Below are positions 40,040 through 49,944 of a DNA stretch of 64,000 bases, piece after piece. The notes under the pieces are model-generated. The model did not search any database. It had not been told where the DNA came from and worked only from the letters and a program-made list of their open reading frames with translations. Both the position numbers and the translations under genes were made by a program. This stretch comes from Candidatus Tepidifontimicrobium thermophilum (GTDB lineage: Bacteria; Sysuimicrobiota; Sysuimicrobiia; Sysuimicrobiales; Sysuimicrobiaceae): assembly GCA_031296405.1 (NCBI GenBank), contig JAVKKH010000001.1, positions 1 to 64,000 on the forward strand, given 5' to 3'. Numbering within the stretch: the stretch's first letter is position 1; each line of letters starts with the position of its first letter.

Positions 40040-40402
40040 ATGCGGGTAGCCATCGTGGAGAAGTCCACGGCCGTCCGGGAAGCCATCGCGGCGCTGCTGC
40101 GGGGCCGCGCGAACCTGGTGGAGGCTACGTCCTTCGCGGAGTTGCTGGCGCTGCCGGATCCTGTGGACATTGTGGTGGCGGATTTCGCCGCGTGCGCGGA
40201 GGCCTGCCGCCGGGATCTCGAGGCGCTGCGCCACAAGTGGCCTGCCCTGCGCTTGGTCGTGGCCACGCCCGGGGACGAGGGAGAGTACGGTCAGGCTGCC
40301 GCGGCTTTCCACGCGGACGACTGGATCCCGAAGCCCCGCCTGGGTCTGCTGCTCCCGGGGGTGCTGGATCGTCTGGGCAGGTCCCCGGCTACGGCTCGAT
40401 GA
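40040..40402 (+). CDS. receiver-like (degenerate response-regulator) protein
   Basis: 120 residues, stand-alone. It follows the receiver fold: MRVAIVEKSTAVREAIAALL, then VDIVVADFAACAE with Asp48 where the phosphoacceptor would be, and WIPKPRLG with the conserved Lys. The acidic pair after strand 1 is reduced to a single Glu, so phosphorylation chemistry is doubtful. It has no output domain. ATG 40040 follows GGAG. Its 3' end overlaps the convergent NarL-type regulator gene by 14 bases. Confidence 0.65.
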   Translation: MRVAIVEKSTAVREAIAALLRGRANLVEATSFAELLALPDPVDIVVADFAACAEACRRDLEALRHKWPALRLVVATPGDEGEYGQAAAAFHADDWIPKPRLGLLLPGVLDRLGRSPATAR

Positions 40403-41048
40403 GTCCCTTCCGGATCGCGTAGCGCACCAGTTCGGTGCGGTCGTGCAGGTTCAGCTTCTCCATGATGTGGGCGCGGTGCGTCTGCACTGTCTTCACGCTG
40501 ATGTACAGGCGCCGGGCGATCTCCTGGTTGGTGAGGCCCTCCGCGATCAGGGTGAGGACTTCGCGCTCGCGCTCCGTCAGGCCGTCCAGGGACGTGTCCT
40601 GCTCCTGCCGGCTGGCCCGTTCCAGGTAGTCCCGGACCACCAGCTTGGCCACCGACGGGTAGAGGAACGCCTCGCCCCGGTGGGCCGCCCGCACCGCGGC
40701 CACGAGGTCCTCCGCCGCGGCCCGCTTGAGCACGTAGCCGGCCCCGCCCGCCTTCAGCATCTGGAACACGTAGTTCTCCTCCTCGTGCATGGTCAGCCCC
40801 AGCACCTGGACGGAGGGCATCTCTTCCCGGATCCGTCGGGTGGCCTCGATGCCGTTGATGTCGGGCATGCTGATGTCCATGAGCACCACGTCGGGTTTCA
40901 TCCGCCGGGCCAGCTCCACGGCTTCCCGGCCTGTGCTGGCCTCCCCGACTACCTCGAAGTCCTCCTGGCTGGAGAGGATCATGCGGATCCCCTCCCGCAC
41001 GATCCCGTGGTCGTCCGCGATGAGGATCCGGATCTTCGGGCCTGCCAT
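40389..41048 (-). CDS. NarL/FixJ-type response regulator
   Basis: 219 residues from ATG 41048 behind GGGGGCGG. Receiver domain with the acidic pair in ILIADDHGIVREG, phosphoacceptor Asp58 (VVLMDISMPD) and the later YVLKRA lysine. LuxR-type helix-turn-helix at about 150-215 (LTEREREVLTLIAEGLTNQEIARRLYISVKTVQTH). No kinase gene is adjacent; the HisKA_3-type kinase at 59136-60302 is of the class that pairs with such regulators. It is the leading candidate to bind the shared 18-bp dyad, one exact copy of which lies in its own upstream region. Confidence 0.93.
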   Translation of the reverse strand: MAGPKIRILIADDHGIVREGIRMILSSQEDFEVVGEASTGREAVELARRMKPDVVLMDISMPDINGIEATRRIREEMPSVQVLGLTMHEEENYVFQMLKAGGAGYVLKRAAAEDLVAAVRAAHRGEAFLYPSVAKLVVRDYLERASRQEQDTSLDGLTEREREVLTLIAEGLTNQEIARRLYISVKTVQTHRAHIMEKLNLHDRTELVRYAIRKGLIEP

Positions 41049-41085
41049 AACCGCCCCCTGTCCCTCGGGCAACCCGCCTACCCCT

Positions 41086-41163
41086 AGTGTACCGGAGGGA
41101 CCGACCGGAGGCGGAGAATCCGGCCCCTGCCCGATGGATGGCGGAAGTCGGGGGGTCTACGAT
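41086..41163. promoter_or_regulatory. shared-dyad bidirectional control region, por operon / NarL-type regulator
   Basis: ATCCGGCCCCTGCCCGAT (41118-41135) matches all ten fixed bases. Rightward, TACGAT at 41158 begins 31.5 bases from its centre and serves porG (ATG 41183). Leftward, TACACT at 41091-41086 is 35.5 bases from the centre and could serve the NarL-type regulator (ATG 41048), possibly giving autoregulation. Confidence 0.6.
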
Positions 41164-41182
41164 CTCCTCGAGGAGGTCGACG

Positions 41183-41779
41183 ATGGAGTTCGTTCCCCTG
41201 GAGTTGCGGTGGCACGGCCGGGGCGGCTACGGAGCAAAGACCGCAGCGCTCCTGCTGGCCGAGGCTGTGATCGAATTCGGGGGGTTCGCGCAGGCCTCCC
41301 CGGAGTTCGGGCCGGAGCGGCGAGGGGCGCCGGTCCAGGCGTACACGCGTGTCTCACCCCAGCCTGTCCGCCGCAGGGGACCGGTGGACAGGCCGGACGT
41401 GCTGGTGCTTCTGGACGCCCGGCTCGTCTCCAGCCCCGGGGTCCTGCAGGGCGTGACGGCCCGCACCCGGGTGGTGGTGAACGGCGCCGGACCGGTCGCG
41501 GTGCCCGGGGTTGCCCCGCAGGGGATCCTGGTCCTGGACGCGTCGGGGATCGCCCGCCGGACCGTAGGCCGGGACATCCCCAACGTACCGCTGCTGGCGG
41601 CGGTGGCCGTGGCGTTCGTGGGGCTGCCGCCGGGGCCCTTCCTGCGGTGGTTGGAGGAGCGCTTGGCACGGGAGCTACCGAAGGAGGTAGCCCTTCGGAA
41701 CGTGGAGGCGGCCCGCCTGGCTGTGGAGGAGGTCCAACCGTGGCTACGGACTGGCAGGCTCTCGACCGTGGGCCGGTGA
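41183..41779 (+). CDS. porG: pyruvate:ferredoxin oxidoreductase gamma subunit
   Basis: 198 residues from ATG 41183 behind GAGGAGG. It opens with LRWHGRGGYGAKTAALLLAEAV and has ASPEFGPERRGAPVQAYTRVS, both standard for the gamma subunit of 2-oxoacid:acceptor oxidoreductases. With delta, alpha and beta encoded next in the order gamma-delta-alpha-beta, it forms the four-subunit enzyme that converts pyruvate and CoA to acetyl-CoA, CO2 and reduced ferredoxin. Its 3' end overlaps porD by 40 bases. Confidence 0.92.
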   Translation: MEFVPLELRWHGRGGYGAKTAALLLAEAVIEFGGFAQASPEFGPERRGAPVQAYTRVSPQPVRRRGPVDRPDVLVLLDARLVSSPGVLQGVTARTRVVVNGAGPVAVPGVAPQGILVLDASGIARRTVGRDIPNVPLLAAVAVAFVGLPPGPFLRWLEERLARELPKEVALRNVEAARLAVEEVQPWLRTGRLSTVGR

Positions 41780-42024
41780 TCCCCGGCGCAAGCAGCGTGG
41801 CGTACCGCACGGGCGACTGGCGGCAGGAGCGGCCGGTCTTGGACCTGCAGCGCTGCGTGCACTGCATGCTGTGCTGGCTGTACTGCCCGGACTCGGCGAT
41901 CCGGGTGGCAGCCGGGCGGGTGGTGGGAGTGGACTACGACCACTGCAAGGGCTGCGGGGTCTGCGCCGCAGTGTGCCCGCCCCGGGCCAGCGCCATCCGC
42001 ATGGTCCCGGAGGGTGCGGCATGA
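41740..42024 (+). CDS. porD: pyruvate:ferredoxin oxidoreductase delta subunit (2x[4Fe-4S])
   Basis: 94 residues from GTG 41740 behind GGAGGAGG. Two ferredoxin motifs, CVHCMLCWLYCPDS and CKGCGVCAAVCPPRAS, each hold a [4Fe-4S] cluster that passes electrons from the thiamine centre to ferredoxin. It overlaps porG upstream, and its stop overlaps the porA start (ATGA). Confidence 0.92.
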   Translation: MATDWQALDRGPVIPGASSVAYRTGDWRQERPVLDLQRCVHCMLCWLYCPDSAIRVAAGRVVGVDYDHCKGCGVCAAVCPPRASAIRMVPEGAA

Positions 42025-43199
42025 GCCGTCGCAGGGTGGGACTCACGGGCAACGAGGCGGTCGCGCTGGCGTGGAAGCAGATCCGGCCCCACGTGGTGGC
42101 GGCCTACCCCATCACCCCCGCCACCCAGATCGTGGAGCGGTTCAGCGAGTACGTGGCCCAGGGCGAGGTGGACACGGAGTTCGTAGCCGCGGAGAGCGAG
42201 CACTCCGCCCTGTCCGCGTGCGTAGGGGCGGCCGCCGCGGGCGCCCGCGTGCTGACCGCCACCGCCTCGCAGGGACTCGCCCTGATGCACGAGGTCCTGT
42301 ACATCGCCAGCGGCCTTCGCCTGCCCATCGTCATGAACGTGGCCAACCGGGCACTGTCGGCCCCCATCAACATCCACGGGGACCACTCGGACACCATGGG
42401 GTCCCGGGACGCGGGATGGGTCCAGATCTACGCCCGCAGCGTCCAGGACGCCTACGACCGCACCCTGCTGGCGGTGTGGGTGGCGGAGCGGGCCCGGCTG
42501 CCGGTGATGGTGTGTCTGGACGGGTTCACCCTTACTCACAGCCTGGAACCCCTGGAGGTCTACCCGGACGAGGCGGTCCAGACGTTCCTGGGCGAGGCCC
42601 CCACGGACGGCTACACCCTGCTGGGCGGTGAGCCGATCACCGTGGGGCCCCTCGCCCTGCCGGACTCCTACATGGAGTTCCGTCGGGCCCTGGCCGCGGC
42701 CATGGAGCGGGTGCCCCAGGTGCTCGAAGAGGGCGTGCGGGCCTTCCGGGCGCACTTCGGGCAGGACCTGCCGTCTCTCGTGGACGCGCGGGGCACCGAG
42801 GACGCCGAGGTGGCCCTGGTCGTCCTCGGGAGCTACGCGGACGCCGTGGAGCAGGCGGCCTTGCGGGCTCGGGTGCGGGGGCAGCGGGCGGGCTTTGTAC
42901 GGGTGGTGACCTTCCGTCCGTTTCCGACCACGCCCCTGCGGGAAGCGCTGGGCGGGGTGCGGGAAGTCGTGGTGCTGGAGCGGGCAGACACCCTGAGCGG
43001 CCTCGGAGGGCCCCTGGGCGTGGAAGTCCGGGCTGCCCTTTACGATCTTGAGGTCCGGCCACGCTTCACGGACGTCATCTTCGGCCTGGGCGGACGGGAG
43101 CTGCGCGACGAGGAGCTGGACAACTTGCTGCGCGCGGGCCCTCCCGGCGGCGTGGTGTACCTGGGGGTGGAGGGAAGCCGTGTCCTTGAACTTGCGTGA
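42021..43199 (+). CDS. porA: pyruvate:ferredoxin oxidoreductase alpha subunit
   Basis: 392 residues from ATG 42021. Conserved alpha-subunit segments: GNEAVALAWKQIRPHVVAAYPITPATQIVE, FVAAESEHSALSACVGAAAAGARVLTATASQGLALMHEVLY and NINIHGDHSDTM-like PINIHGDHSDTMGSRDAGW. The C-terminal third is the transketolase-C-like domain. The YPITPAT and GARVxTATSSQG-type motifs contact thiamine diphosphate and substrate. It overlaps porB at its 3' end by 20 bases. Confidence 0.93.
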   Translation: MSRRRVGLTGNEAVALAWKQIRPHVVAAYPITPATQIVERFSEYVAQGEVDTEFVAAESEHSALSACVGAAAAGARVLTATASQGLALMHEVLYIASGLRLPIVMNVANRALSAPINIHGDHSDTMGSRDAGWVQIYARSVQDAYDRTLLAVWVAERARLPVMVCLDGFTLTHSLEPLEVYPDEAVQTFLGEAPTDGYTLLGGEPITVGPLALPDSYMEFRRALAAAMERVPQVLEEGVRAFRAHFGQDLPSLVDARGTEDAEVALVVLGSYADAVEQAALRARVRGQRAGFVRVVTFRPFPTTPLREALGGVREVVVLERADTLSGLGGPLGVEVRAALYDLEVRPRFTDVIFGLGGRELRDEELDNLLRAGPPGGVVYLGVEGSRVLELA

Positions 43200-44103
43200 G
43201 CTGTCTCAACGGGCGCAGGGCCTGGCCCCGGGCCACCGGGCGTGCGCGGGCTGCGGGTTCCCCGTAGTGGTGCGGCTGTTGTTCGCGGTGGCCCGCCGGC
43301 CGCTCGTGGTGGTGAACGCCACGGGGTGCATGGAGGTGGTGACCACCCTCTACCCGTACTCCGCTTGGCCAGTGCCGTACCTGCACAACGCCTTCGAGAA
43401 CGCCGCGGCCACCGCTTCGGGGGTGGAGGCGGCGGTCCGGGCGCTGCAGCGGCGCGGCAGGCTTTCCTCCCCACCCAAAGTGGTGGCGATCGGGGGAGAC
43501 GGGGGCACCTACGACATCGGTCTGCAGAGCCTCTCGGGAGCGCTGGAGCGCGGGCACGAGTTCCTCTACATCTGCTACAACAACGAAGCCTACATGAACA
43601 CGGGCATCCAGCGCTCGAGCGCCACCCCGCAGGGCGCCCGGACCACCACGAGCCCGGTGGGCCGGGTGCTGCGGGGGAAAGTGCAGCCCCGCAAGGACCT
43701 TACGGAGATCGTGGCGGCCCACGGGATCCCGTACGTGGCGCAGGCCAGCATCAGCCACTGGGCGGACCTGGGGCGCAAGCTCCAGAAGGCCCTGGAAGTC
43801 TCCGGCCCCAGCTTCGTGAACGTGCTCACGCCCTGCCAGCCCGGCTGGGACTACCCGCCGGAGCAGCTGGTGGAGGTGGCGCGCCGGGCCGTAGAGAGCC
43901 GCTACTGGCCCCTGTACGAGGTGGAAGGGGGGCGGTACCGCGTCACCTACGTGCCGCGCGAGCCCGTGCCGGTGCGGGCGTTCCTGGAGATGCAGGGCCG
44001 TTTCCGGCACCTACTGGGTGACGAGGAGGCGGTAGAAGCCCTCCAGCGTTGGGTGGACGCGAACTGGGAGCGGTTGCGGGCAAGGGAAGCGAAAGACCAC
44101 TAG
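43180..44103 (+). CDS. porB: pyruvate:ferredoxin oxidoreductase beta subunit
   Basis: 307 residues from GTG 43180 behind GGAGGGA. Thiamine-diphosphate-binding motif GDGGTYDIGLQSLSGALERG followed by NNEAYMNTGIQRS. Cluster-binding cysteines sit near the N-terminus (HRACAGCGFP and NATGCMEV). The SSATPQGARTTTSP segment is typical of pyruvate-specific beta subunits. It closes the por operon. Confidence 0.93.
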   Translation: MSLNLRELSQRAQGLAPGHRACAGCGFPVVVRLLFAVARRPLVVVNATGCMEVVTTLYPYSAWPVPYLHNAFENAAATASGVEAAVRALQRRGRLSSPPKVVAIGGDGGTYDIGLQSLSGALERGHEFLYICYNNEAYMNTGIQRSSATPQGARTTTSPVGRVLRGKVQPRKDLTEIVAAHGIPYVAQASISHWADLGRKLQKALEVSGPSFVNVLTPCQPGWDYPPEQLVEVARRAVESRYWPLYEVEGGRYRVTYVPREPVPVRAFLEMQGRFRHLLGDEEAVEALQRWVDANWERLRAREAKDH

Positions 44104-44415
44104 GCGCCGCCCACGACAGACACCCTCGCCACAAGGGGCGCCAGAGAGAGAAAACGCGCTGAGGTTCGACAGCGCCCCGGATTGGCTTGCGGTCTCTGGC
44201 CCGCGGCCCGGAGGACAGCAAGGTCCCCCTTCGCGGGGCCGTCCGGTCTGCGACCGAGGGACTCCTCTCCCAACCGGATGACCGGGCAGGAGCGCAGACC
44301 CGTCTTCCTCAGCACCGTGCAGGACCGCTGAATCGAGCCTCGGACGGATTCTGGCCGCCCGCCGGAGTTGCGTAACCTGCGCGGTGGAAGCGACGGATCG
44401 CAGGAGAGGTGACCC
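44104..44415 (+). other. intergenic region with promoter; no gene seen
   Basis: 312 bases between porB and the TtrB-like gene. No convincing reading frame and no tRNA-like fold were found. The right part carries a shared-type dyad and -10 element, listed separately. No clear terminator with a T run follows porB. Confidence 0.5.
44332..44378 (+). promoter_or_regulatory. shared-dyad promoter of the TtrBCA-like operon
   Basis: ATCGAGCCTCGGACGGAT (44332-44349) matches 8 of 10 fixed bases. TAACCT at 44373 begins 32.5 bases from the centre. The gap to GTG 44416 is 66 bases, the same as for the multicopper oxidase and cupredoxin promoters. Confidence 0.5.
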
Positions 44416-45303
44416 GTGGAAGGTGGAGAGCGCGCCCTTGCCACGCAGACGAGAGAATCCCGATCCGGACGGCGGCGGTTCCTGAAGACCCTGGGCGCGG
44501 GAGCCGCGACCCTGCTGGCTCTGGAGGTGCTGGAGAGCACCGCACGACCCGCAGAGGCCGCGCCCGCGGCACCACCTGCAGCGCTCCCGGCCGAGCGCCC
44601 TCAGGAGGACGTGCTCCTGCGTATGCAGCGAGATCTCCAGAGAGCCTTGCGCAAACCCGCCCACCTGCGGCGGTGGGCGATGGTCATCGACCTGCGCAAG
44701 TGCGTGGGGTGTAGCGCGTGCACCATTGCGTGCGTCGCCGAGAACAAGTTGCCGCCCGGGGTCGTGTACCGGCCCGTGGTGGACGAGGAGATCGGGACGT
44801 ACCCCCACGTAACCCGGCGATTCCTCCCGCGCCCCTGCATGCAGTGCGACAACCCGCCGTGCGTCCCCGTCTGTCCTGTGAACGCCACCTACAAACGGGC
44901 CGACGGGATCGTGGCCATCAACTACGACCAGTGCATCGGGTGCCGCTACTGCATCGTGGCCTGCCCGTACAACGCCCGCACCTTCGACGCGGGGGAGCAC
45001 TACACGGACGGCACGCCGGGACGTAGCCCCGTGGAGGAGGTGCCCAACTTCGAGTACGGGAAGCCCTGGAAGCGGGAGGGGGACGCCTCCCCCGTGGGGA
45101 ACGCGCGGAAGTGCCACTTCTGCCTGCACCGGCTGGAAGCCGGGATGCTGCCGGAGTGCGTCACGAGCTGCATCGGCCGTGCCACGTACTTCGGCGACGC
45201 GGAGGACCCCGAGGCCTTGGTGAGCGAGCTCATGCACCGGCCCAACGCGGTCCGGCTGAAAGAGGAGCTCGGGACCAAGCCCCGCGTGTACTACCTGCTG
45301 TGA
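44416..45303 (+). CDS. Tat-exported four-cluster Fe-S subunit (TtrB/PsrB-like)
   Basis: 295 residues from GTG 44416 behind AGGAGAGG. A Tat signal ([13 protein letters not shown]) precedes an export region ending near residue 50. Four ferredoxin-type cysteine groups follow: [35 protein letters not shown] and the split CHFC...C...C group. It carries electrons between the NrfD-type membrane subunit and the Mo subunit. The gene order B-C-A matches ttrBCA of tetrathionate reductase. Substrate assignment remains open. Confidence 0.88.
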   Translation: MEGGERALATQTRESRSGRRRFLKTLGAGAATLLALEVLESTARPAEAAPAAPPAALPAERPQEDVLLRMQRDLQRALRKPAHLRRWAMVIDLRKCVGCSACTIACVAENKLPPGVVYRPVVDEEIGTYPHVTRRFLPRPCMQCDNPPCVPVCPVNATYKRADGIVAINYDQCIGCRYCIVACPYNARTFDAGEHYTDGTPGRSPVEEVPNFEYGKPWKREGDASPVGNARKCHFCLHRLEAGMLPECVTSCIGRATYFGDAEDPEALVSELMHRPNAVRLKEELGTKPRVYYLL

Positions 45304-45311
45304 GGTGGGGC

Positions 45312-46538
45312 ATGCGCAGACTCTTGTACGTGGTGTGGTTGGTGGCGTTCGGGCTGGGGCTGTGGGGCGTGGGGGAGCGCCTCGTGCTCGGGCACCGGTT
45401 GGCGGCGTACGGGTCCTACGTCGTGTGGGGTCTGTGGGTGTCCGTGTACATCTACCTGATCGGGCTTTCCGCGGGAGCGTTCCTCCTGTCGAGCCTGGTG
45501 TACGTGTTCCGGGTGGAGCGGCTGGAGCGGATCGGGAAGCTGGCTCTGTTCACGGCGGTGGTGACCCTGCTCACCGCGTTGCTGTCCATCTGGTTCGACC
45601 TGGGACACATGGAGCGTTTCTACCGCGTGTACACGAGCCCGAACTTCCGCTCCATGATGGCGTGGATGATCTGGTTGTACACAGGGTACTTCCTGGTGCT
45701 GCTGGGGGAGGCGTACCTCGCCTTTCGTCCCGACCTGGTCCGGTGGAGCCAGGAGGCCGGACGGAGCCGCCTGCAGCGGACGGTGGCGCGCTGGCTGACG
45801 TTGGGTCGTACCACCCTGGAGGGGGACGTCCTGGAGCGCGAGCGGAAGGTGCTCCAGGTCCTCGCCACGGTAGGTGTGCCGCTCGCGGTGGCGTTCCACG
45901 GAGGCGTAGGGGCGCTGTTCGCCACCGTGAGCGCGAAGATGTACTGGCACCAGTCCATCGTGCCCATCCTGTTCCTCACCGGGGCCCTGGTGAGCGGGGG
46001 AGGGTTGTTGACGGCGGTCGTGGCGTTCGCGTGGCCGCAGCGGGACGGAGAGTACCGGGAGCTGGTGAGCCTGTTGGGCCGCGTCCTGCTCCTGCTGGTG
46101 GCGGTGGACGTGCTGCTGGAGTGGGCGGAGTTCTCCATCCCGCTGTGGTACGGCACGAGCCCTGAGGGTCACCTGCTGCAGGTCGTCCTGTTCGGGCCGT
46201 ACTGGTGGGTCTTCTGGGTCCTGCACCTGGGGCTGGGAACGCTAGTTCCGGTGGTCCTCCTGGTCCTGCGGCCGCGGGACCCGGCGGCCGTGGGGTGGGC
46301 CGGGCTGCTGGTAGCGGCCACCTTCCTCAGCGTGCGGCTGAATGTCGTCATCCCTGCGCAGATCGAGCCCGCGCTGCGGGGGTTGGAACGGGCGTTCACC
46401 GGGCCGCGGCTGGTGTTCTCGTACGTCCCGAGCGTGCACGAGTGGCTGGTGACCCTCTTCGTCCTGGCCACCACCGCGGCCCTCCTGTGGTTGGGAGCGC
46501 GGCTTCTGCCCCTCATGGACACGGAGGTGGCGCGATGA
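45312..46538 (+). CDS. NrfD/PsrC/TtrC-type membrane quinol subunit
   Basis: 408 residues from ATG 45312 behind GAGGTGGGG; a GTG at 45300 in frame is possible. About nine membrane segments, as expected for NrfD-like quinol-oxidising subunits. Segments such as [23 protein letters not shown] and [24 protein letters not shown] are typical. It passes electrons from quinol to the Fe-S subunit. Its stop overlaps the Mo-subunit start by four bases. Confidence 0.88.
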   Translation: MRRLLYVVWLVAFGLGLWGVGERLVLGHRLAAYGSYVVWGLWVSVYIYLIGLSAGAFLLSSLVYVFRVERLERIGKLALFTAVVTLLTALLSIWFDLGHMERFYRVYTSPNFRSMMAWMIWLYTGYFLVLLGEAYLAFRPDLVRWSQEAGRSRLQRTVARWLTLGRTTLEGDVLERERKVLQVLATVGVPLAVAFHGGVGALFATVSAKMYWHQSIVPILFLTGALVSGGGLLTAVVAFAWPQRDGEYRELVSLLGRVLLLLVAVDVLLEWAEFSIPLWYGTSPEGHLLQVVLFGPYWWVFWVLHLGLGTLVPVVLLVLRPRDPAAVGWAGLLVAATFLSVRLNVVIPAQIEPALRGLERAFTGPRLVFSYVPSVHEWLVTLFVLATTAALLWLGARLLPLMDTEVAR

Positions 46539-49500
46539 CGGAGCGCAACGGAGAGAACGGTAGGATAACGCGGCGCCAGCTGCTGAAGGCGGGGGCGCTG
46601 GTGGGCGGAGGGGCCCTGCTGGGCCAAGCGGGCAGACTGCTGGCCTCGGCTCAGGAGGTGGCGCAGAGTCCGGCCGTCCAGTACCCGCTGGCTCAGGCGG
46701 AGAACCAGCTGTACTCCTCCTGCCTCATGTGCAACACCGGCTGCGGCATCAAGGTGAAGGTGCTGGACGGGGTGGCGGCCAAGATCGACGGAAACCCCTA
46801 CAACCCCTTCAACCTGGTGCCGCACGTGTCGTACAAGACCGCGCCGCACCAGGTAGCCGGAGTGGATGCGCCCCTGTGCCCGAAGGGACAGGCCGGGCTG
46901 CTGAGCGTGTATGACCCCTACCGCCTGCGGGTGGTCCTGAAGCGGGCGGGCCCCCGGGGCTCGAACAAATGGCGCACCATCCCCTTCGACCAGGCGGTGC
47001 GGGAGATCGTGGACGGCGGCAAGCTGTTCGCGGACATCGGCGAGGACCGCCACGTGCCCGGGCTGCGCGAGCTGTGGGCCCTGCGGGACCCCAAGGTGGC
47101 CAAGGAGATGGACGCGTTCGTGCGGCGCATCCGGGCGGAGAAGGACCCGGCGAAGAAGCAGGCCCTGGTGAGGGAGTTCCAGCAGACTTTCCGCGACCAC
47201 CTGCACACGCTGATCGACCCCGACCATCCAGACCTTGGGCCCAAGAACAACCAGTTCCTGTACTTCTGGGGCCGCCAGAAGGCGGGAAGGACGGAGTTTG
47301 CGCGCCGGTTCGTACAGGAGAGCTTCGGGTCGGTCAACTTCCACGGCCACACCACCGTCTGCCAGGGGTCCCTGTACTTCGCCTGCAAGGCCATGAGCGA
47401 GCAGTACGAGTTCGACGAGAAAGACGGCAAGATGAAGTGGACGAAGGGCCGCAAGTTCTACTGGCAGGCGGACACCGAGCACAGTGAGTTCGTGGTCTTC
47501 GTGGGCGCTTCTCCCTTCGAGGGGAACTACGGACCCACCAACCGGGTGCCGCGCCTGACGGAGGGGCTGGCGACCGGACGGCTGAAGTTCGCGGTTGTGG
47601 ACCCGCGGCTGTCCAAGACGGCGGCGAAGGCGTGGAAGTGGATTCCCGCAAGACCGGGAACCGAGGGCGCGCTGGCCCTGGCCGTGATCCGGTGGATCCT
47701 GGACCACCAGCGGTACGACGCCCGGTACCTGCGCAACGCCAACAAGGCCGCGGCGGAGGAGGACGGGGAGCCCACGTGGTGCAACGCCACCTGGCTGGTG
47801 AAGCTGGAGAAGGGTAGGCCGGAAGGGTTCCTGCGGGCCTCGGACCTCGGGCTGCCGGTCCAGAAGCGCAGCCAGGAGGTCAAGGGCAAGCGGGTGGAGT
47901 ACGAGTTCGACCCGTTCGTGGTGCTGCGGGATGGCAGGCCGGTCCCCTTCGACCCGTACGACGAGCAGAACCCCGTGGAGGGAGACCTTCTGGTGGACAC
48001 GACCCTGAACGGGATCCGGGTGAAGAGTGGGCTGCAGCTGCTGGGGGAGGAGGCACGTCGGCACAGCCTGCAGGAGTGGGCGGAGATCTGCGGGGTGCGG
48101 GCGGAGGACATCGAAGAACTGGCCCGGGAGTTCACCAGCCACGGCAAGCGGGCGGCGGCAGACATCCACCGCGGGGTGAGCCAGCACACCAACGGGTTCT
48201 ACAACGTGTGGGCGTGGATGACCCTGAACGTGCTGATCGGCAACCTGGACTGGAAGGGGGGCATGGCCTCCGCGAAGGTGTACGACCCGAGCGGCGAGAA
48301 GGAGGGGCAGCCCTTCAACCTGAAGGAGCTGCACCCGAAGCGCACCACGCCCTTCGGGGTGAGCATCATCCGGCACGAGACGAAGTACGAGGAGTCCACG
48401 TTGTTCCGGGGCTATCCTGCGAAGCGGCCCTGGTACCCCCTGTCCAGCGACGTCTACCAGGAGATCGTTCCGTCCATCGGGGACGCCTACCCCTACCCCA
48501 TCAAGATCGCGTTCCTGTACATGGGGTCGCCGGCCTACTCCCTGCCCGCAGGGCACACCACCATCGAGGTCCTGAAGGACCCGAACAAACTGCCGCTCTT
48601 CGTGGCCGTGGACATCACGGTGGGCGAGACGTCCATGTACGCGGACTACATCCTGCCGGACCTGTCGTACCTGGAGCGGTGGGAGTTTCAGGGCAGCCAC
48701 CCGAACATGACGGTGAAGGTGCAGCCCGTGCGGCAGCCGGTGATCCCGCCCGTGCCGGAGACCGTGCGGGTGTTCGGGGAGGAGATGCCGATTTCCCTGG
48801 AGGCGTTCCTGCTGGCGTGCGCGGAGCGGCTGGGGCTGCCCGGTTTCGGGAAGGACGGTTTCGGGCCGGGGCAGGACCTCCGGCGGCCGGAGGACTTCTA
48901 CCTGAAGATGGTGGCCAACGTGGCGGCGGGTGACAGACCCGGGGACGCGGTCCCGGACGCCTCCGACGAGGAGGTGCGCCTGTTCCTGCAGGCCCGCCGA
49001 CACCTGCCGAAGAGTGTGTTCGATCCCGAGAAGTGGAAGCGGGCAGTGGGCGAAGCCTGGTGGCGGAAGGTCGTTTACGTGCTGAACCGGGGCGGCCGGT
49101 TCCAGGAGTACCAGAAGGCCTTCAAAGGGGAGCAGCTGGCGAACCAGTACGGCACCCTGGTCAGCATTTACTCGGAGAAGGTGGCGAAGACCAAGAACAG
49201 CATGACCGGCAAACCCTTCCCTGGGCTGCCGGCCTACATCCCCGCGCCGCGGGACGCCCTCGACCGGCCGGTGGAGGACGAGAAGGCAGGCTACGACCTG
49301 CACCTGATCACTTACCGGGAGGTGAGCCACACGAAGTCCCGGACCGGAACCAACTACTGGCTGCTGGCCCTGCTGCCCGAGAACTTCGTGCTGGTGCACC
49401 GGCAGGACGCGGAGCGCCTGGGCCTGAAAGACGGGGACTTGGTGCGGGTGACCTCCGCGAGCAACCCGGACGGCATGTGGCCGGTGCTGGACGGCCACAG

Positions 49501-49774
49501 CAAGCCTATGGTGGGCCGCGTCCGGGTTACGGAAGGGATCCGGCCGGGTGTGGTGGCGTTCTCCCTGGGCCACGGTCACTGGGCGTACGGGTCCGTGGAC
49601 CTGGTGATCGACGGGAAGGTGCTGAAGGGCGACGCGCGGCGGGGCCGGGGGATCCACGCAAACGCCGCCATGCGGGTGGACCCCGTGTTGAAGAACGTGT
49701 GCCTGAGCGACCCCGCAGGGGCCAGCGCGGTGTTCTACGACACGCGGGTGAAGCTGGTGCGGGAAGCTTCCTGA
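46535..49774 (+). CDS. TtrA-like molybdopterin oxidoreductase catalytic subunit
   Basis: 1079 residues from ATG 46535. A Tat signal ([16 protein letters not shown]) is followed by the [4Fe-4S] site Cys63-x2-Cys66-x3-Cys70 ([14 protein letters not shown]), closing with [25 protein letters not shown] is a likely Mo-ligand region. DGNPYNPFN and overall length resemble tetrathionate reductase TtrA; arsenate- or polysulfide-reductase relatives are alternatives. The enzyme acts outside the membrane, reducing an inorganic sulfur or oxyanion acceptor with electrons from the upstream subunits. The Cys set is complete, unlike the second Mo enzyme. Confidence 0.87.
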   Translation: MTERNGENGRITRRQLLKAGALVGGGALLGQAGRLLASAQEVAQSPAVQYPLAQAENQLYSSCLMCNTGCGIKVKVLDGVAAKIDGNPYNPFNLVPHVSYKTAPHQVAGVDAPLCPKGQAGLLSVYDPYRLRVVLKRAGPRGSNKWRTIPFDQAVREIVDGGKLFADIGEDRHVPGLRELWALRDPKVAKEMDAFVRRIRAEKDPAKKQALVREFQQTFRDHLHTLIDPDHPDLGPKNNQFLYFWGRQKAGRTEFARRFVQESFGSVNFHGHTTVCQGSLYFACKAMSEQYEFDEKDGKMKWTKGRKFYWQADTEHSEFVVFVGASPFEGNYGPTNRVPRLTEGLATGRLKFAVVDPRLSKTAAKAWKWIPARPGTEGALALAVIRWILDHQRYDARYLRNANKAAAEEDGEPTWCNATWLVKLEKGRPEGFLRASDLGLPVQKRSQEVKGKRVEYEFDPFVVLRDGRPVPFDPYDEQNPVEGDLLVDTTLNGIRVKSGLQLLGEEARRHSLQEWAEICGVRAEDIEELAREFTSHGKRAAADIHRGVSQHTNGFYNVWAWMTLNVLIGNLDWKGGMASAKVYDPSGEKEGQPFNLKELHPKRTTPFGVSIIRHETKYEESTLFRGYPAKRPWYPLSSDVYQEIVPSIGDAYPYPIKIAFLYMGSPAYSLPAGHTTIEVLKDPNKLPLFVAVDITVGETSMYADYILPDLSYLERWEFQGSHPNMTVKVQPVRQPVIPPVPETVRVFGEEMPISLEAFLLACAERLGLPGFGKDGFGPGQDLRRPEDFYLKMVANVAAGDRPGDAVPDASDEEVRLFLQARRHLPKSVFDPEKWKRAVGEAWWRKVVYVLNRGGRFQEYQKAFKGEQLANQYGTLVSIYSEKVAKTKNSMTGKPFPGLPAYIPAPRDALDRPVEDEKAGYDLHLITYREVSHTKSRTGTNYWLLALLPENFVLVHRQDAERLGLKDGDLVRVTSASNPDGMWPVLDGHSKPMVGRVRVTEGIRPGVVAFSLGHGHWAYGSVDLVIDGKVLKGDARRGRGIHANAAMRVDPVLKNVCLSDPAGASAVFYDTRVKLVREAS

Positions 49775-49809
49775 GGCACGGCCGGCGCACGAGGGTGTCC
49801 TGCAAAGGA

Positions 49810-49832
49810 TGACGGACGGAACCGGTCCGTCA
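49810..49832. repeat. inverted repeat after the TtrA-like gene
   Basis: TGACGGAC and GTCCGTCA, eight-base arms around a seven-base loop. It lies 35 bases after the TtrA-like stop and lacks a following T run. It could be an mRNA-stabilising hairpin, a weak terminator or an operator. Confidence 0.45.
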
Positions 49833-49867
49833 AGTCGTTTATCCCTCGGGTCAAGAACGGATTGAGA

Positions 49868-49912
49868 ATCGGTTCCGTCCCCGACCCCGTCCGGTCCGGC
49901 GGCTCGTAGCAT
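49868..49912 (+). promoter_or_regulatory. shared-dyad promoter of the second Mo operon
   Basis: ATCGGTTCCGTCCCCGAC (49868-49885) matches 8 of 10 fixed bases. TAGCAT at 49907, identical to the -10 of the multicopper oxidase promoter, begins 30.5 bases from the centre. Start codon at 49945. Confidence 0.45.
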
Positions 49913-49944
49913 GTCCTCTCAGAGACGGGACCGCGGGGTGCACG

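Noticed and set aside
44155-44200. A GGTTCGA-like stretch resembling a tRNA T-arm
   Set aside because: No matching stem, anticodon arm or acceptor stem could be folded around it.
49810-49832. Calling the inverted repeat after the TtrA-like gene a rho-independent terminator
   Set aside because: The stem is good, but no run of T follows, so it is listed only as an inverted repeat.
46169-49912. A 1247-codon open frame on the minus strand
   Set aside because: It is the antisense shadow of the TtrA-like gene: low-complexity His/Val/Arg/Pro-rich translation without domains, lying entirely opposite a strongly supported gene. Several other very long antisense frames (for example 62126-63964 opposite nosZ) were rejected for the same reason.
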